A DNA stretch of 64,000 bases from Lichenicola sp964236105 (GTDB lineage: Bacteria; Pseudomonadota; Alphaproteobacteria; Acetobacterales; Acetobacteraceae), in contig CAXSBC010000001.1 of assembly GCA_964236105.1 (NCBI GenBank), positions 505,325 through 569,324 of the forward strand, written 5' to 3'. A program made the position numbers and the translations under genes. This document shows positions 1 through 8,307 of this stretch, in pieces. Under the pieces are notes generated by a model that did no database searches, was not told the DNA's origin, and saw only the letters and a list, made by a program, of their open reading frames with translations. How positions within the stretch are numbered: position 1 is the stretch's first letter; the number at the start of each line of letters is the position of its first letter.

Positions 1-518
1 TGCTCACCGCCGCTGCCGCGCACGGCATGCGACGGACGCTGCCGCAGCTGGCCGGCGTCGCGATCGGCTTCGGCCTGATGGTGACGCTGATCGCCTGCGG
101 GCTCGGCGTGCCGCTGATGCAGCGTCCGATGTTGCAACGCGTGGTCCAGGTGTTCGGCGCGCTGTGGATGGCCTGGCTCGCCTGGAAGATCGCGACCGCC
201 CCGGTCGTGGGTGACGTTCGGGCAGCCCCGCCCTTGAGCTTCCTGCGCGCCTGCGCTCTGCAGTGGGTCAATCCCAAGGGCTGGATCATGGCGATCACCG
301 CGACAGCCACGTTCCTGCCGCCCGGCGGCAACGCGTTCGTCTTCGGTCCGCTGATCGGGCTGGTGTTCACGCTGGTGAGCGTGCCGTGCGTCGGCGGCTG
401 GGGACTGATCGGCGCCAGCGGCAGGCGGCTGCTGAACCATCCCGCCCGGCTGCGCGCCTTCAACGTGACGATGGCCGTCCTGCTGATCGGAACGGTGCTG
501 GTCATGCTGGCGAAATGA
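1..518 (+). CDS. LysE/RhtB-family amino-acid exporter, 5'-truncated by window edge
   Basis: Inner-membrane exporter of the LysE/RhtB superfamily, which expels amino acids or related small metabolites. The frame is open from the first bases of the window (reads LTAAAAHGMRRTLPQL), so the start and first one or two helices lie upstream; the internal ATG at 27 is probably not the true start. Visible hallmarks are the GFGLMV helix, the LKxxA-like WLAWKIA segment, the conserved QWVNPKGW motif near residue 90, and three further hydrophobic helices to the C-terminus. The substrate cannot be told from sequence. It stands alone on this strand, followed by a non-coding stretch. Confidence 0.85.
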   Translation, partial: LTAAAAHGMRRTLPQLAGVAIGFGLMVTLIACGLGVPLMQRPMLQRVVQVFGALWMAWLAWKIATAPVVGDVRAAPPLSFLRACALQWVNPKGWIMAITATATFLPPGGNAFVFGPLIGLVFTLVSVPCVGGWGLIGASGRRLLNHPARLRAFNVTMAVLLIGTVLVMLAK

Positions 519-1314
519 AGACCGTGACCGGGCCGCTCGCCTCGACCGCCGCGTCTCCCGGATCTCGCCCGGTAGCGGACCGTCCACACACGGCCATGAA
601 GCGCGGCTTCAGCCGGCGTGGTTGCGAATGATGCCATACCGGTTGACGAGGATGGCGCTCGGCGGACCGGCAGATCAAAGCCACGAAGTCTCCCGGCCGT
701 CAGGCGGCGATGGCGACGGGGGGCGCCAGCATCACGCTGGTCATGCCCAGCGAGCGGTGCTCGATGTGATCGGTCCCGAATGTCGGCACGTCACCGGCAT
801 CGCGCACGCCGGGCACATACAGCAGCGGCCAGTACTGGTCCGGCGTCGGCACGCTCTCGGCGGCATCCTGTACTGGTCGAGCGGCTCGGCTTCGCACCGG
901 TCGGGCTGGAACGGCTCCGTGAGGTCTCGTCAAGTTCACCTGAAGGCGCGCGGCGCTTGGACGAACTGAGCATCACCTCGATCGGTCATCGCGCAATCGT
1001 CTTGATGTGATCCTCTGCCGTCGGCGACGGTCGGCGGCACGGCCGCCGCTTCCGCCGGCCGGTCCGGCGACACGGCCCCGTCACCCACTCGGTGCGACCG
1101 CTTCTGGCTGACCTGATCGATGAGCAAACTGGTCAACTATTCAAGCTGCGTTTCATCAACGGCCCTGTTTGAAAGCCGCATGACAGGTTTTGAAACTTCG
1201 AGATGATATAGAAACGCGATGTTTATTAATTCTTTGAACTGTCAACGGATTTGACTCATCCTCGCGAGAGCGGAGGTTCATGATGGCGCAGGCCTGTCAT
1301 GCCCGGGAACCAGC
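519..1314. other. Non-coding stretch with gene relict and AT-rich leader
   Basis: About 800 bases with no intact gene. The middle holds a decayed dioxygenase 3' end (listed separately). Bases 1190-1250 are clearly AT-richer than the surroundings and probably carry the promoter of the following TPR-glycosyltransferase gene. A GGAGG at 1272-1276 sits just before ATG 1280/1283, but that ATG is not in the frame of the TPR protein. Confidence 0.5.
700..935 (-). pseudogene. Relict 3' end of a LigB-type (4,5-DOPA dioxygenase/YgiD-like) gene
   Basis: The minus-strand frame ending at 700 reads VPTPDQYWPLLYVPG followed by IEHRSLGMTSVMLA. This closely matches the C-terminal signature of YgiD/4,5-DOPA extradiol dioxygenases (PTPEHYLPLLYxLG ... 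GSLSMxSV). Upstream of about position 868 the family-like sequence (EAEPLDQYR) continues in another frame, so at least one indel is present, and no N-terminal catalytic histidine region is found. Only the last 60-80 residues survive, so it cannot be functional. The family assignment is from memory of the motif; the frameshift is read directly. Confidence 0.6.
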
Positions 1315-2619
1315 TTGCAGAAGTCCCTCGACCTGCCCTTCGGAACGGAACGCCTTGCCGAGGCGGCACGTCAGCACGCTCTCGGCCGCTTGATGCAGAA
1401 GCAGGGCCTGGTCGAAGCTGCGCTGGACGCATACGGGCTCTCCCTGCAACTCGGCGGCGCGGAGCCGGGGAGGCTTGCAGACATGAGCTTTGCCCTGTGC
1501 GATGCCGGACTGTTCGAGGCCGCCGCCGGTGCCGCCCGGATGGCTCTACAGCTCAAGCCCGATTGCAAGACCGCCCACAACAACCTTGGTTTTTCCCTGC
1601 TGAACCTCAATCGATCGGCTGAAGCGCTACAGGCCTACGATGCCGCGATGCGACTGGATCCCGGCTATGCCGTTGCCAGGTTCGGGCGCTCGCTCGCCAT
1701 GCTCAAGATGGGTGACTATCGCCGCGGCTGGACCGAATTCGAGTGGCGCTGGCGTCATAACGGACAGCGTCGTACCGATCTTGCGATGCCTTCCTGGAAC
1801 GGTGCGTCGCTGAAGGGACGGAGCATCCTGATCCACCCGGAACAGGGACTCGGCGACATCATCCAGTTCGTGCGTTTCGCGCCAATGCTGGCGGCGCGAG
1901 GCGCACGCGTCGTTCTCGAGGTCCCACGCGGGCTGGTGCGCCTCCTGCAGCAGGTCGAGGGCATAGCCGAGGTTGTCGAGACCGGCGGCAGGCCCAGGAC
2001 GCATCTGCACTGTCCGATTGCCAGTCTCCCGGGCCTGCTCAGGATCGTTCCGTCCGCTCTGCCGAAAGCGCCCTACCTGCGGCTGCCGTCGCCAAGCCAG
2101 GCGTCTGCGGCTTTGCGGGCGAAAGCCACAGCGGGCGCGAAGGATGCGCTGGTTGTGGGACTTGTCTGGTCGGGCGACCCGCGGCCGGGGCAGATCGCCG
2201 CAAACCTGATCGATAGACGCCGTTCCACCAGCCTCGACACGTTCGCGCCGCTGTTCGAGGTTCCAGGTGTCCGTTTCCTGTCGTTCCAGCTGGGGACGGC
2301 ACGCAAGCAGATCACGGAGACCGGCCTGCCCATCACGGATGCGATGGACGAGGTACGTGACTTTGCCGATACTGCGGCCCTGCTGCCTGCCACGGACCTT
2401 CTGATCAGCGTCGACACGTCCATGGTCCATCTCGCCGGCGCCATGGGGTTTCCCGTCTGGATGGCCTCGCGTTTTGACGGCTGTTGGCGCTGGGAAGAGC
2501 AGCGAAACGATACGCCTTGGTATCCCACCATGAGGATCTTTCGGCAATCGAGCCTGGGAAACTGGGCTGGCCTCGTATCGGAGCTGAAACGGGCGCTTGC
2601 AGAACGGCGATCTGAATGA
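1315..2619 (+). CDS. TPR-repeat protein with GT9/heptosyltransferase-like C-terminal domain
   Basis: The N-terminal ~150 residues form at least three tetratricopeptide repeats (HNNLGFSLLNLNRSAEALQAYDAA is one unit, split here by position). The rest resembles glycosyltransferase family 9-like proteins: LIHPEQGLGDIIQFVRFAP begins the Rossmann half, and SVDTSMVHLAGAMG is the nucleotide-sugar-side signature, followed by a WRWEEQRNDTPWYPTMRIF segment typical of bacterial TPR-GT proteins. Likely cytoplasmic, perhaps glycosylating protein or surface glycan; target unknown. The start is uncertain: this frame has only TTG 1315 or CTG 1294 after the stop at 1252, whereas the only good Shine-Dalgarno (GGAGG, 1272-1276) serves ATG 1280/1283 in another frame. 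A small indel or frameshift near the 5' end is possible. Confidence 0.75.
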   Translation: MQKSLDLPFGTERLAEAARQHALGRLMQKQGLVEAALDAYGLSLQLGGAEPGRLADMSFALCDAGLFEAAAGAARMALQLKPDCKTAHNNLGFSLLNLNRSAEALQAYDAAMRLDPGYAVARFGRSLAMLKMGDYRRGWTEFEWRWRHNGQRRTDLAMPSWNGASLKGRSILIHPEQGLGDIIQFVRFAPMLAARGARVVLEVPRGLVRLLQQVEGIAEVVETGGRPRTHLHCPIASLPGLLRIVPSALPKAPYLRLPSPSQASAALRAKATAGAKDALVVGLVWSGDPRPGQIAANLIDRRRSTSLDTFAPLFEVPGVRFLSFQLGTARKQITETGLPITDAMDEVRDFADTAALLPATDLLISVDTSMVHLAGAMGFPVWMASRFDGCWRWEEQRNDTPWYPTMRIFRQSSLGNWAGLVSELKRALAERRSE

Positions 2620-2720
2620 TCTCCAGGTCAGAACAGGGCACCAGGCAGCGGCGGCCGGGCGGGGATCACCACGGAGAAGGTGCTGCTGCTCGTAGACTCA
2701 GCAGCGCAGCCCTCTGATTC

Positions 2721-3479
2721 TCACGTCGTCGTCGGTCCGAACAGCGGATCGCGCAGCGCGCGCTCCGTCTGGGCGATGTCGGACGGCTGCAGCAGCCGGA
2801 ACCAGGGCCCGTCATGCACGATCGCGCGGATGCGGCCGCCGGCGATGGCCTCGTCCCACAGCATGTCCATGCTGAAGGCGCCATGGCGGATGCCCCCGAA
2901 CAGGCGCGGCGACACCACCTGCAGGCCGGCGAAGACGTAGGGCACGATCTCGTTCTCGACGCGGCGGCGCAGCCGGCCGGCGTCGTCGATGGCGAAGTCG
3001 CCGCGACCGACATCGCCCACCGCCGTCGCGGTGCGCGCCACCAGCAGCAGCACGTCGGTGGCGGCGTCGTCGAAGCCGTCGGCCAGGCGCCGCAGCGCCG
3101 GGACCGGTCCGTCGAGCCAGAAGCTGTCGCCGTTCACCACCACGAACGGCGCGTCGTCCGGCAGCGCGCCCGAGCGCAGGGCCTGCAGCACCGCACCGCC
3201 GGTATCGAGCAGCTCCGGCTCGGGCTGCAGGACGATGCGCGGATGCTTCGGGTCCTTGGCCGAGCGCGCCCGCACCCGGTCCGCCACCTGGGCGGCGTGC
3301 CAGTGCGCGTTCACCACTACGGTCCCGATCCCCGCCTCGCTCAGCCGGTCGAGCGCATGATCGAGCAGCGACTGGCCGCCCACCCGCAGCAGCGGCTTCG
3401 GCCGGTGGTCGGTCAGCGGCTGCATCCGCACGCCGCGACCGGCGGCGAGCACCATGCCGGTGCGCACGGCAGCGCTCAT
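2721..3479 (-). CDS. murU: Sugar-1-phosphate nucleotidyltransferase, MurU-like
   Basis: A 252-residue NTP-transferase. The N-terminus MVLAAGRGVRMQPLT is the nucleotide-binding G-G-x-G-x-R-type loop, RPKPLLRVGG the activating lysine motif, and VVNGDSFW carries the metal-binding aspartate. Length and motifs fit N-acetylmuramate-1-phosphate uridylyltransferase (MurU) of the cell-wall recycling bypass, which makes UDP-MurNAc; mannose-1-phosphate guanylyltransferase-like activity cannot be excluded. The start ATG (3479-3477) overlaps the tsaE stop as ATGA, so the two genes are translationally coupled. In related genomes an AmgK-type sugar kinase usually lies between tsaE and murU; none is present here. 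Confidence 0.75.
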   Translation of the reverse strand: MSAAVRTGMVLAAGRGVRMQPLTDHRPKPLLRVGGQSLLDHALDRLSEAGIGTVVVNAHWHAAQVADRVRARSAKDPKHPRIVLQPEPELLDTGGAVLQALRSGALPDDAPFVVVNGDSFWLDGPVPALRRLADGFDDAATDVLLLVARTATAVGDVGRGDFAIDDAGRLRRRVENEIVPYVFAGLQVVSPRLFGGIRHGAFSMDMLWDEAIAGGRIRAIVHDGPWFRLLQPSDIAQTERALRDPLFGPTTT

Positions 3480-3997
3480 GCGGGCACGGGCCCGGCCGGC
3501 AGCCGGTCCGCCCAGCCCCGGAGCACGAGCTGGCGCGGCGCGTCCTCGCCCGGCGTGCCCGACGGCAGCAGCCGCAGCGTCAGGCGCAGCGCGTCGGCGG
3601 GTGCGAGCGTGCCCAGGCGATCCGGCCATTCGACCAGCACCACGCCCTCGCGCGCCTCGTCCCAGCCCAGCTCCTCGATCGCGGACGGGGCCCGGCAGTC
3701 GTCGCACGGCTCCAGGCGCCACAGGTCGAAATGGGCGATGGGCAGCGGGTCGCCGCGGGCGGTGGTTCCGTCATAGGTCTGCACCAGCGTGTAGCTCGGG
3801 CTCGGCACCTCCATCTGCGCGTCGCGGCAGGCCGCGCGCAGCAGCGCGCGAGCCAGCGCGGTCTTGCCCGCGCCGAGCGGGCCGTCGAGCAGCACCGCGT
3901 CGCCGGGCCGCAGCAGGCGCGCGACCAGTTGCCCCAGCGCCTCGGTGGCGGCCAGGTCCGGCAGGATGCGCGTTGATCTCGGGTCCATCGGCGCCAT
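3476..3997 (-). CDS. tsaE: tRNA t6A37 biosynthesis ATPase TsaE
   Basis: A 173-residue P-loop ATPase that works with TsaB and TsaD to put threonylcarbamoyl on A37 of ANN-reading tRNAs. It shows the Walker A GPLGAGKTALARALL (about residues 38-52), the family block VPSPSYTLVQTYDG, HFDLWRL, and the C-terminal VVLVEWPDRLG. Length is slightly above the usual 150-160. It leads a two-gene transcript with murU, overlapping its start by four bases. An alternative start is the second Met, three codons in. Confidence 0.9.
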   Translation of the reverse strand: MAPMDPRSTRILPDLAATEALGQLVARLLRPGDAVLLDGPLGAGKTALARALLRAACRDAQMEVPSPSYTLVQTYDGTTARGDPLPIAHFDLWRLEPCDDCRAPSAIEELGWDEAREGVVLVEWPDRLGTLAPADALRLTLRLLPSGTPGEDAPRQLVLRGWADRLPAGPVPA

Positions 3998-4068
3998 CTT
4001 GCCGTAGCCCCCCGGTTCTTCACAATGCGCCGCTTCCGGGCCGGCCGGCGGATGGAGACGAGACCAGG

Positions 4069-5133
4069 ATGGCGATGGACAGCGAGCCTTTCCTGCCCGG
4101 TGCCACCGGGAACGCGGCGGCCGAGCTCACGGTCGATGTCGCAATCGTCGGCGCCGGTCCAGCCGGGCTGTTCGCCGCCTTCGAGTGCGGCATGCTGCGG
4201 CTCGGCTGCGTGCTGATCGACGCGCTGCCGGAGGTCGGCGGCCAGTGCAGCGCGCTGTATCCGGAGAAGCCGATCTACGACATCCCCGCCCACCCCGCGA
4301 TCGCGGCCGGCGCGCTGGTCGCGTCGCTGGAGCGCCAGATCGAGGGCTTCGCGGTGCCGCGCCTGCTTGGCCGGCGGGTGGAGGCGCTGTCCGGCCGCCG
4401 CGGCGACTTCCGGCTGCGCACCGACCGGGGCGACACCGTGCGGGCGCGCGCGGTGATCATCGCCGCCGGCGCCGGGGCGTTCGGCCCGAACCGGCCGCCG
4501 CTTGCCGGCATCGAGGCGTTCGAGGCGACGGGCGGGGTGCAGTATTCCGTGCGCAGCCGGGAAGCGTTCCGCGGCCGGTCGGTGGTGATCGCCGGCGGCG
4601 GCGACAGCGCGGTGGACTGGGCGCTGTCGCTGCGCGACGTCGCCGCCCGGGTCTGGCTGGTGCATCGCCGCGACCGCTTCCGCGCAGCCCCCGCCAGCCT
4701 GGCGCAGCTCGACGCCGCCGCCGCGCGCGGCGAGATCGAGAAGGTGGTGCCGTACCAGCTGCACGGGCTTGCGGGCGAGAACGGGGTGCTGTCGGGCGTC
4801 TCGGTGACGACGCTGGACGGCGAGGTGCGGACGCTGCCCGCCGACCGGCTGCTCGCCTTCTTCGGGCTGTCGACCGATCTCGGCCCGATCGCCAGCTGGG
4901 GTCTGCAGACCGGGCTGCACACGCTGATCCCGGTCACCCCGTCGACGCTGGAGACCAGCCTGGCGGGGGTGTTCGCGATCGGCGACGTCGCCACCTACCC
5001 GGGCAAGCTCAAGCTGATCCTGCAGGGCTTCAGCGAGGCGGCCATGGCGGCGCACGCGATCCATCCGATCGTGCATCCCGACCAGGCGCTGCATTTCGAG
5101 TATTCGACCTCCAAGGGCGTGCCGGCCGCATGA
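4069..5133 (+). CDS. NAD(P)/FAD-dependent oxidoreductase, ferredoxin-NADP reductase type
   Basis: A 354-residue thioredoxin-reductase-fold flavoprotein without the CxxC redox pair, matching TrxB-like ferredoxin/flavodoxin-NADP+ reductases. The FAD loop VAIVGAGPAGLFAAFECGM starts near residue 20, GGQCSALYPEKPIYDIPAHP is the diagnostic block of this subfamily, the second dinucleotide loop is VVIAGGGDSAVDWAL, and VFAIGDVATYPGK is the C-terminal FAD-binding motif. Likely a cytosolic reductant supplier. Start taken at ATG 4069, just before the conserved domain; the reading frame extends far upstream only as high-GC read-through. Its stop overlaps the alanine racemase start (ATGA), so the two form an operon. 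Confidence 0.85.
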   Translation: MAMDSEPFLPGATGNAAAELTVDVAIVGAGPAGLFAAFECGMLRLGCVLIDALPEVGGQCSALYPEKPIYDIPAHPAIAAGALVASLERQIEGFAVPRLLGRRVEALSGRRGDFRLRTDRGDTVRARAVIIAAGAGAFGPNRPPLAGIEAFEATGGVQYSVRSREAFRGRSVVIAGGGDSAVDWALSLRDVAARVWLVHRRDRFRAAPASLAQLDAAAARGEIEKVVPYQLHGLAGENGVLSGVSVTTLDGEVRTLPADRLLAFFGLSTDLGPIASWGLQTGLHTLIPVTPSTLETSLAGVFAIGDVATYPGKLKLILQGFSEAAMAAHAIHPIVHPDQALHFEYSTSKGVPAA

Positions 5134-6275
5134 GCGATGCCGGACCGGAAGCCGCAGAGGCCGGCTGGGCCGGCGGCTGGCTGACCATCGACCTCGGCGC
5201 GATCGTGGCCAACTGGCGCGCGCTGCACGAGCGCGCGGCGCCGGCGGAGTGCGCCGCCGTGGTCAAGGCGGACGCCTACGGGCTCGGCATCGACCGGGTG
5301 GCCCCTGCCCTGTCCGATGCCGGCTGCCGCAGCTTCTTCGTCGCCCATCTGGCCGAGGCAGTAAGCCTGCGCGCCCTGCTGCCGGCCGACCGCGACATCT
5401 ACGTGCTGAACGGCATCCCGCCGGGCACCGCGACGGAGTTCGCGGCGCGCGGGCTGCTGCCGGTGCTCAACAGCCTGGAGCAGGTCGCGTCCTGGCAGGC
5501 GCTGGCGGCGCTGCAGGGCCGGTCGCTGCCGGCGGCGCTGCAGATCGATACCGGCATGTCCCGCTTCGGGCTGGCGCCGGAGGAGGTCGTGCTGCTCGGC
5601 GCCCGGCCCGATGCCTACCGGGGCATCGAGACGCGGCTGGTGATGAGCCATCTCAGCTGCGCCGACGAGCCGGCGCATCCGGCCAACGCGAGCCAGCACC
5701 GGACCTTCATGCAGCTGCGCCCGCTGCTGCCGGCAGCGCCCTGCAGCCTCGCCGCCTCGTCGGGGACCTTCCTGGGGCGGGCGTTCCATTTCGACATGGT
5801 GCGGCCGGGGGCAGCGCTCTACGGCGTGCCGCCGACGGCCGCGCGTCCGAACCCGATGCGGCCGGTGGTCCGCCTGCAGGGCCGCGTGGTGCAGACCCGG
5901 ACGATCCCGGCCGGCGCGGTGGTGGGCTATGGCGCCCGCTTCACCGCCACGCGCCGCAGCCGCATCGCCACCGTGGCGGTCGGCTACGCGGACGGGTTCC
6001 TGCGCGCCGGCGGCGAGGCCGGCCAGGTCAGCCTGCCAGGCGGCGGGCCGCTGCTGCCGATCGTCGGCCGCATCTCGATGGACTGCCTCGCGGTCGACGT
6101 CACGGAGCTTGCCGAGCAGGCGCTGCCCGAGGGCGCGCCGCTCGACCTGATCGGCCCGTACCGCCCGCTCGAGGACGCCGCCGCCGCCGCCGGCACCATC
6201 AGCTACGAGCTGCTGACATCGCTGGGCGGGCGCTACCACCGGACCTATCATGGCGCCGCCGGTCCGGAGCCGTAG
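5130..6275 (+). CDS. alr: Alanine racemase
   Basis: A 381-residue PLP enzyme interconverting L- and D-alanine for peptidoglycan and for alanine catabolism. The PLP lysine lies in VVKADAYGLG (K46), the catalytic tyrosine in VVGYGARF (Y267), with QIDTGMSRFG, the MVRPGAALYG barrel end, and the C-terminal GRISMDCLAVDVT block. The start is fixed by the ATGA overlap with the upstream reductase. A D-amino-acid dehydrogenase follows 0.8 kb downstream on the same strand, suggesting an alanine-degrading pair (DadX/DadA type) as well as a wall-precursor role. Confidence 0.92.
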   Translation: MSDAGPEAAEAGWAGGWLTIDLGAIVANWRALHERAAPAECAAVVKADAYGLGIDRVAPALSDAGCRSFFVAHLAEAVSLRALLPADRDIYVLNGIPPGTATEFAARGLLPVLNSLEQVASWQALAALQGRSLPAALQIDTGMSRFGLAPEEVVLLGARPDAYRGIETRLVMSHLSCADEPAHPANASQHRTFMQLRPLLPAAPCSLAASSGTFLGRAFHFDMVRPGAALYGVPPTAARPNPMRPVVRLQGRVVQTRTIPAGAVVGYGARFTATRRSRIATVAVGYADGFLRAGGEAGQVSLPGGGPLLPIVGRISMDCLAVDVTELAEQALPEGAPLDLIGPYRPLEDAAAAAGTISYELLTSLGGRYHRTYHGAAGPEP

Positions 6276-6320
6276 CGCCCGGGACCGGACCCGAACCGAC
6301 AGAGCCAAAGGAGACCCATC

Positions 6321-6953
6321 GTGATCGAACTCCATAGCTGGAAGACGCCGAACGGGCGGAAGGCCTCGATCATGCTCGAGGAGGTCGGACTGCCCTACGA
6401 GGTGCATCCGATCGACCTGACCCGGAAGGCGCAGTTCGCCCCGTCCTTCCTGGCGATCTCGCCCAACAACAAGATCCCGGCGATCCTCGACACCGACGGC
6501 GTCGGCGGCCCGATCTCGGTGTTCGAGAGCGGCGCCATCCTGACCTACCTCGCCGAGAAGACCGGCCGCCTGCTGGCGCCGTCGGGCGCTGCGCGGTTCG
6601 AGACGCTGGAGTGGCTGCACTGGCAGGTCGGCGGGCTGGGTCCGATACTGGGCCAGTTCGGCTATTTCGCGGTGATGTCCGAGGAGAAGGTGCCGCCGGC
6701 GATCGAGCGCTTCTCGACCGAGGCGGCGCGTCTGCTCGGCGTGCTGGAGCGGCGGCTGGCCATGTCGGCCTATCTCGGCGGCGCCGAGTACTCGATCGCC
6801 GACATCGCGGCGTTTCCCTGGATGGCGGCGGCGACGTCGATGATGAAGGAGGCGCTGGGCGACAGCCTGACGGACAAGCCCGCGACCTTCGACTGGCTGG
6901 GACGCGTGGGCGAGCGTCCGGCGGTCAAGGCCGGCATGCTGGTTCCGGCCTGA
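6321..6953 (+). CDS. Glutathione S-transferase family protein (YfcG/YghU-like)
   Basis: A 210-residue cytosolic GST of the Nu-like class. The thioredoxin-fold half starts IELHSWKTPNGRKASIMLEEVGLPYEVHPIDL, with the asparagine-containing TPNGRK loop typical of disulfide-bond reductase GSTs; SPNNKIPAI and FESGAILTYLAEKTG are the glutathione-binding motifs. The helical half ends in IADIAAFPW, the N-capping box. Starts with GTG at 6321 after an AAGGAGA Shine-Dalgarno. Sits between alr and dadA on the same strand. Confidence 0.88.
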   Translation: MIELHSWKTPNGRKASIMLEEVGLPYEVHPIDLTRKAQFAPSFLAISPNNKIPAILDTDGVGGPISVFESGAILTYLAEKTGRLLAPSGAARFETLEWLHWQVGGLGPILGQFGYFAVMSEEKVPPAIERFSTEAARLLGVLERRLAMSAYLGGAEYSIADIAAFPWMAAATSMMKEALGDSLTDKPATFDWLGRVGERPAVKAGMLVPA

Positions 6954-7032
6954 CGGTCGCAATCGGGCGCCGCCAAGGCCACATGAGACCGCAAGCGCGT
7001 CGCGGGCGGGGATCGTCGATGGGAAGCAGCAG

Positions 7033-8289
7033 ATGAAGGTGGCGATCCTCGGCGGCGGCGTGATCGGCGTGACGTCGGCCTGGTACCTGGCGCGGCTCGG
7101 GCACGAGGTCGAGCTGATCGACCGCCAGCCCGGCGTCGCCATGGAGACCAGCTTTGCCAATGCGGGCCAGGTGTCGCCCGGCTACTCGACGCCGTGGGCG
7201 GCACCCGGCCTGCCGCGCAAGGCGGTCGGCTGGATGATCAGGAAGCACAGCCCGCTGCTGATCCGGGCGCGCGTCGACACCGCCATGTTCCGCTGGATGA
7301 GCCAGCTGCTCGCCAACTGCACCGAGGAGGCGTACGACCGCAACAAGAGCCGGATGCTGCGTCTGGCCGAATACAGCCGCGACTGCCTCGACGACCTCCG
7401 CCACGAGACCGGCCTGACCTACGACGACCGTCAGGGCGGGCTGATCCAGCTGTTCCGCACGCAAAGCCAGCTCGACCATGCCGCCGACGACATGCGCATC
7501 CTGGCCAGCGGCGGCGTTCCGCACGAGCTGCTCGACCGCGCCGGCGTGGTGCGGCACGAGCCGGGGCTGGCGCATTCGGCGCACCTGCTGAAGGGCGGCC
7601 TGCGCCTGCCCGGCGACCAGTCCGGCGACGCGCATCTGTTCACCCGCCGGCTGGCGGAGAAGGCCGAGCAGGCGGGCGTGCGCTTCCGGCTCGGCGTCGG
7701 CATCGAGCGGCTGCTGCACGGTCCGGATCGCATCGACGGCGTGCAGACCAGCCAGGGGACCATCACCGCCGACGCCTATCTGGCCGCCACCGGCGTGCAC
7801 ACCGCGCGGCTGCTGCGGCCGCTCGGGCTTCGGCTGCCGGTGTATCCGGTCAAGGGCTATTCGCTGACGGTCCCGCTGACCGATCCCGCCCGCGCGCCGG
7901 TCTCGACCGTCAACGACGAGACCTACAAGGTGGCGATGACCCGGCTCGGCGACCGCATCCGCGTCGGCGGCACCGCCGAGCTTGCCGGCTACGACCTGCG
8001 GCTGCGGCCGGAGCGGCGCGAGACGCTGGCGCTGTCGTTCGGCGAGCTGTTCGGCGGCGGCGACCTCGACCGCGCCACCTACTGGACCGGCCTCAGGCCG
8101 AACACGCCCGACGGCACGCCGATCGTGGGCAGTGCCGGCCGCTATCGCAACCTGTGGCTCAATACCGGCCACGGCACGCTGGGCTGGACCATGGCCTGCG
8201 GCTCGGGCCGGCTGGTCGCCGACCTGATCTCCGAGCGGCGCCCCAACATCGAGCACGCCGATCTGGCGCTGTCGCGCTACGCCGCCTGA
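7033..8289 (+). CDS. dadA: D-amino-acid dehydrogenase small subunit-like flavoprotein DadA
   Basis: A 418-residue DAO-fold FAD enzyme that oxidises D-amino acids, chiefly D-alanine, and passes electrons to the respiratory chain at the inner membrane. MKVAILGGGVIGVTSAWYLA is the FAD loop, ANAGQVSPGYSTPWAAPG the DadA-specific block, and WTGLRPNTPDGTPIVG plus NTGHGTLGWTMACGSG the C-terminal FAD-binding region. Length is normal for DadA. With alr just upstream it completes the L-Ala to D-Ala to pyruvate route. No operator is recognisable. Confidence 0.92.
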   Translation: MKVAILGGGVIGVTSAWYLARLGHEVELIDRQPGVAMETSFANAGQVSPGYSTPWAAPGLPRKAVGWMIRKHSPLLIRARVDTAMFRWMSQLLANCTEEAYDRNKSRMLRLAEYSRDCLDDLRHETGLTYDDRQGGLIQLFRTQSQLDHAADDMRILASGGVPHELLDRAGVVRHEPGLAHSAHLLKGGLRLPGDQSGDAHLFTRRLAEKAEQAGVRFRLGVGIERLLHGPDRIDGVQTSQGTITADAYLAATGVHTARLLRPLGLRLPVYPVKGYSLTVPLTDPARAPVSTVNDETYKVAMTRLGDRIRVGGTAELAGYDLRLRPERRETLALSFGELFGGGDLDRATYWTGLRPNTPDGTPIVGSAGRYRNLWLNTGHGTLGWTMACGSGRLVADLISERRPNIEHADLALSRYAA

Positions 8290-8307
8290 CCGGCCGCCGG
8301 CAGGGGA

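Noticed and set aside
4995..7160. 721-codon minus-strand frame opposite alr and the GST gene
   Set aside because: Shadow of two clear genes; spans their boundary and shows no domain.
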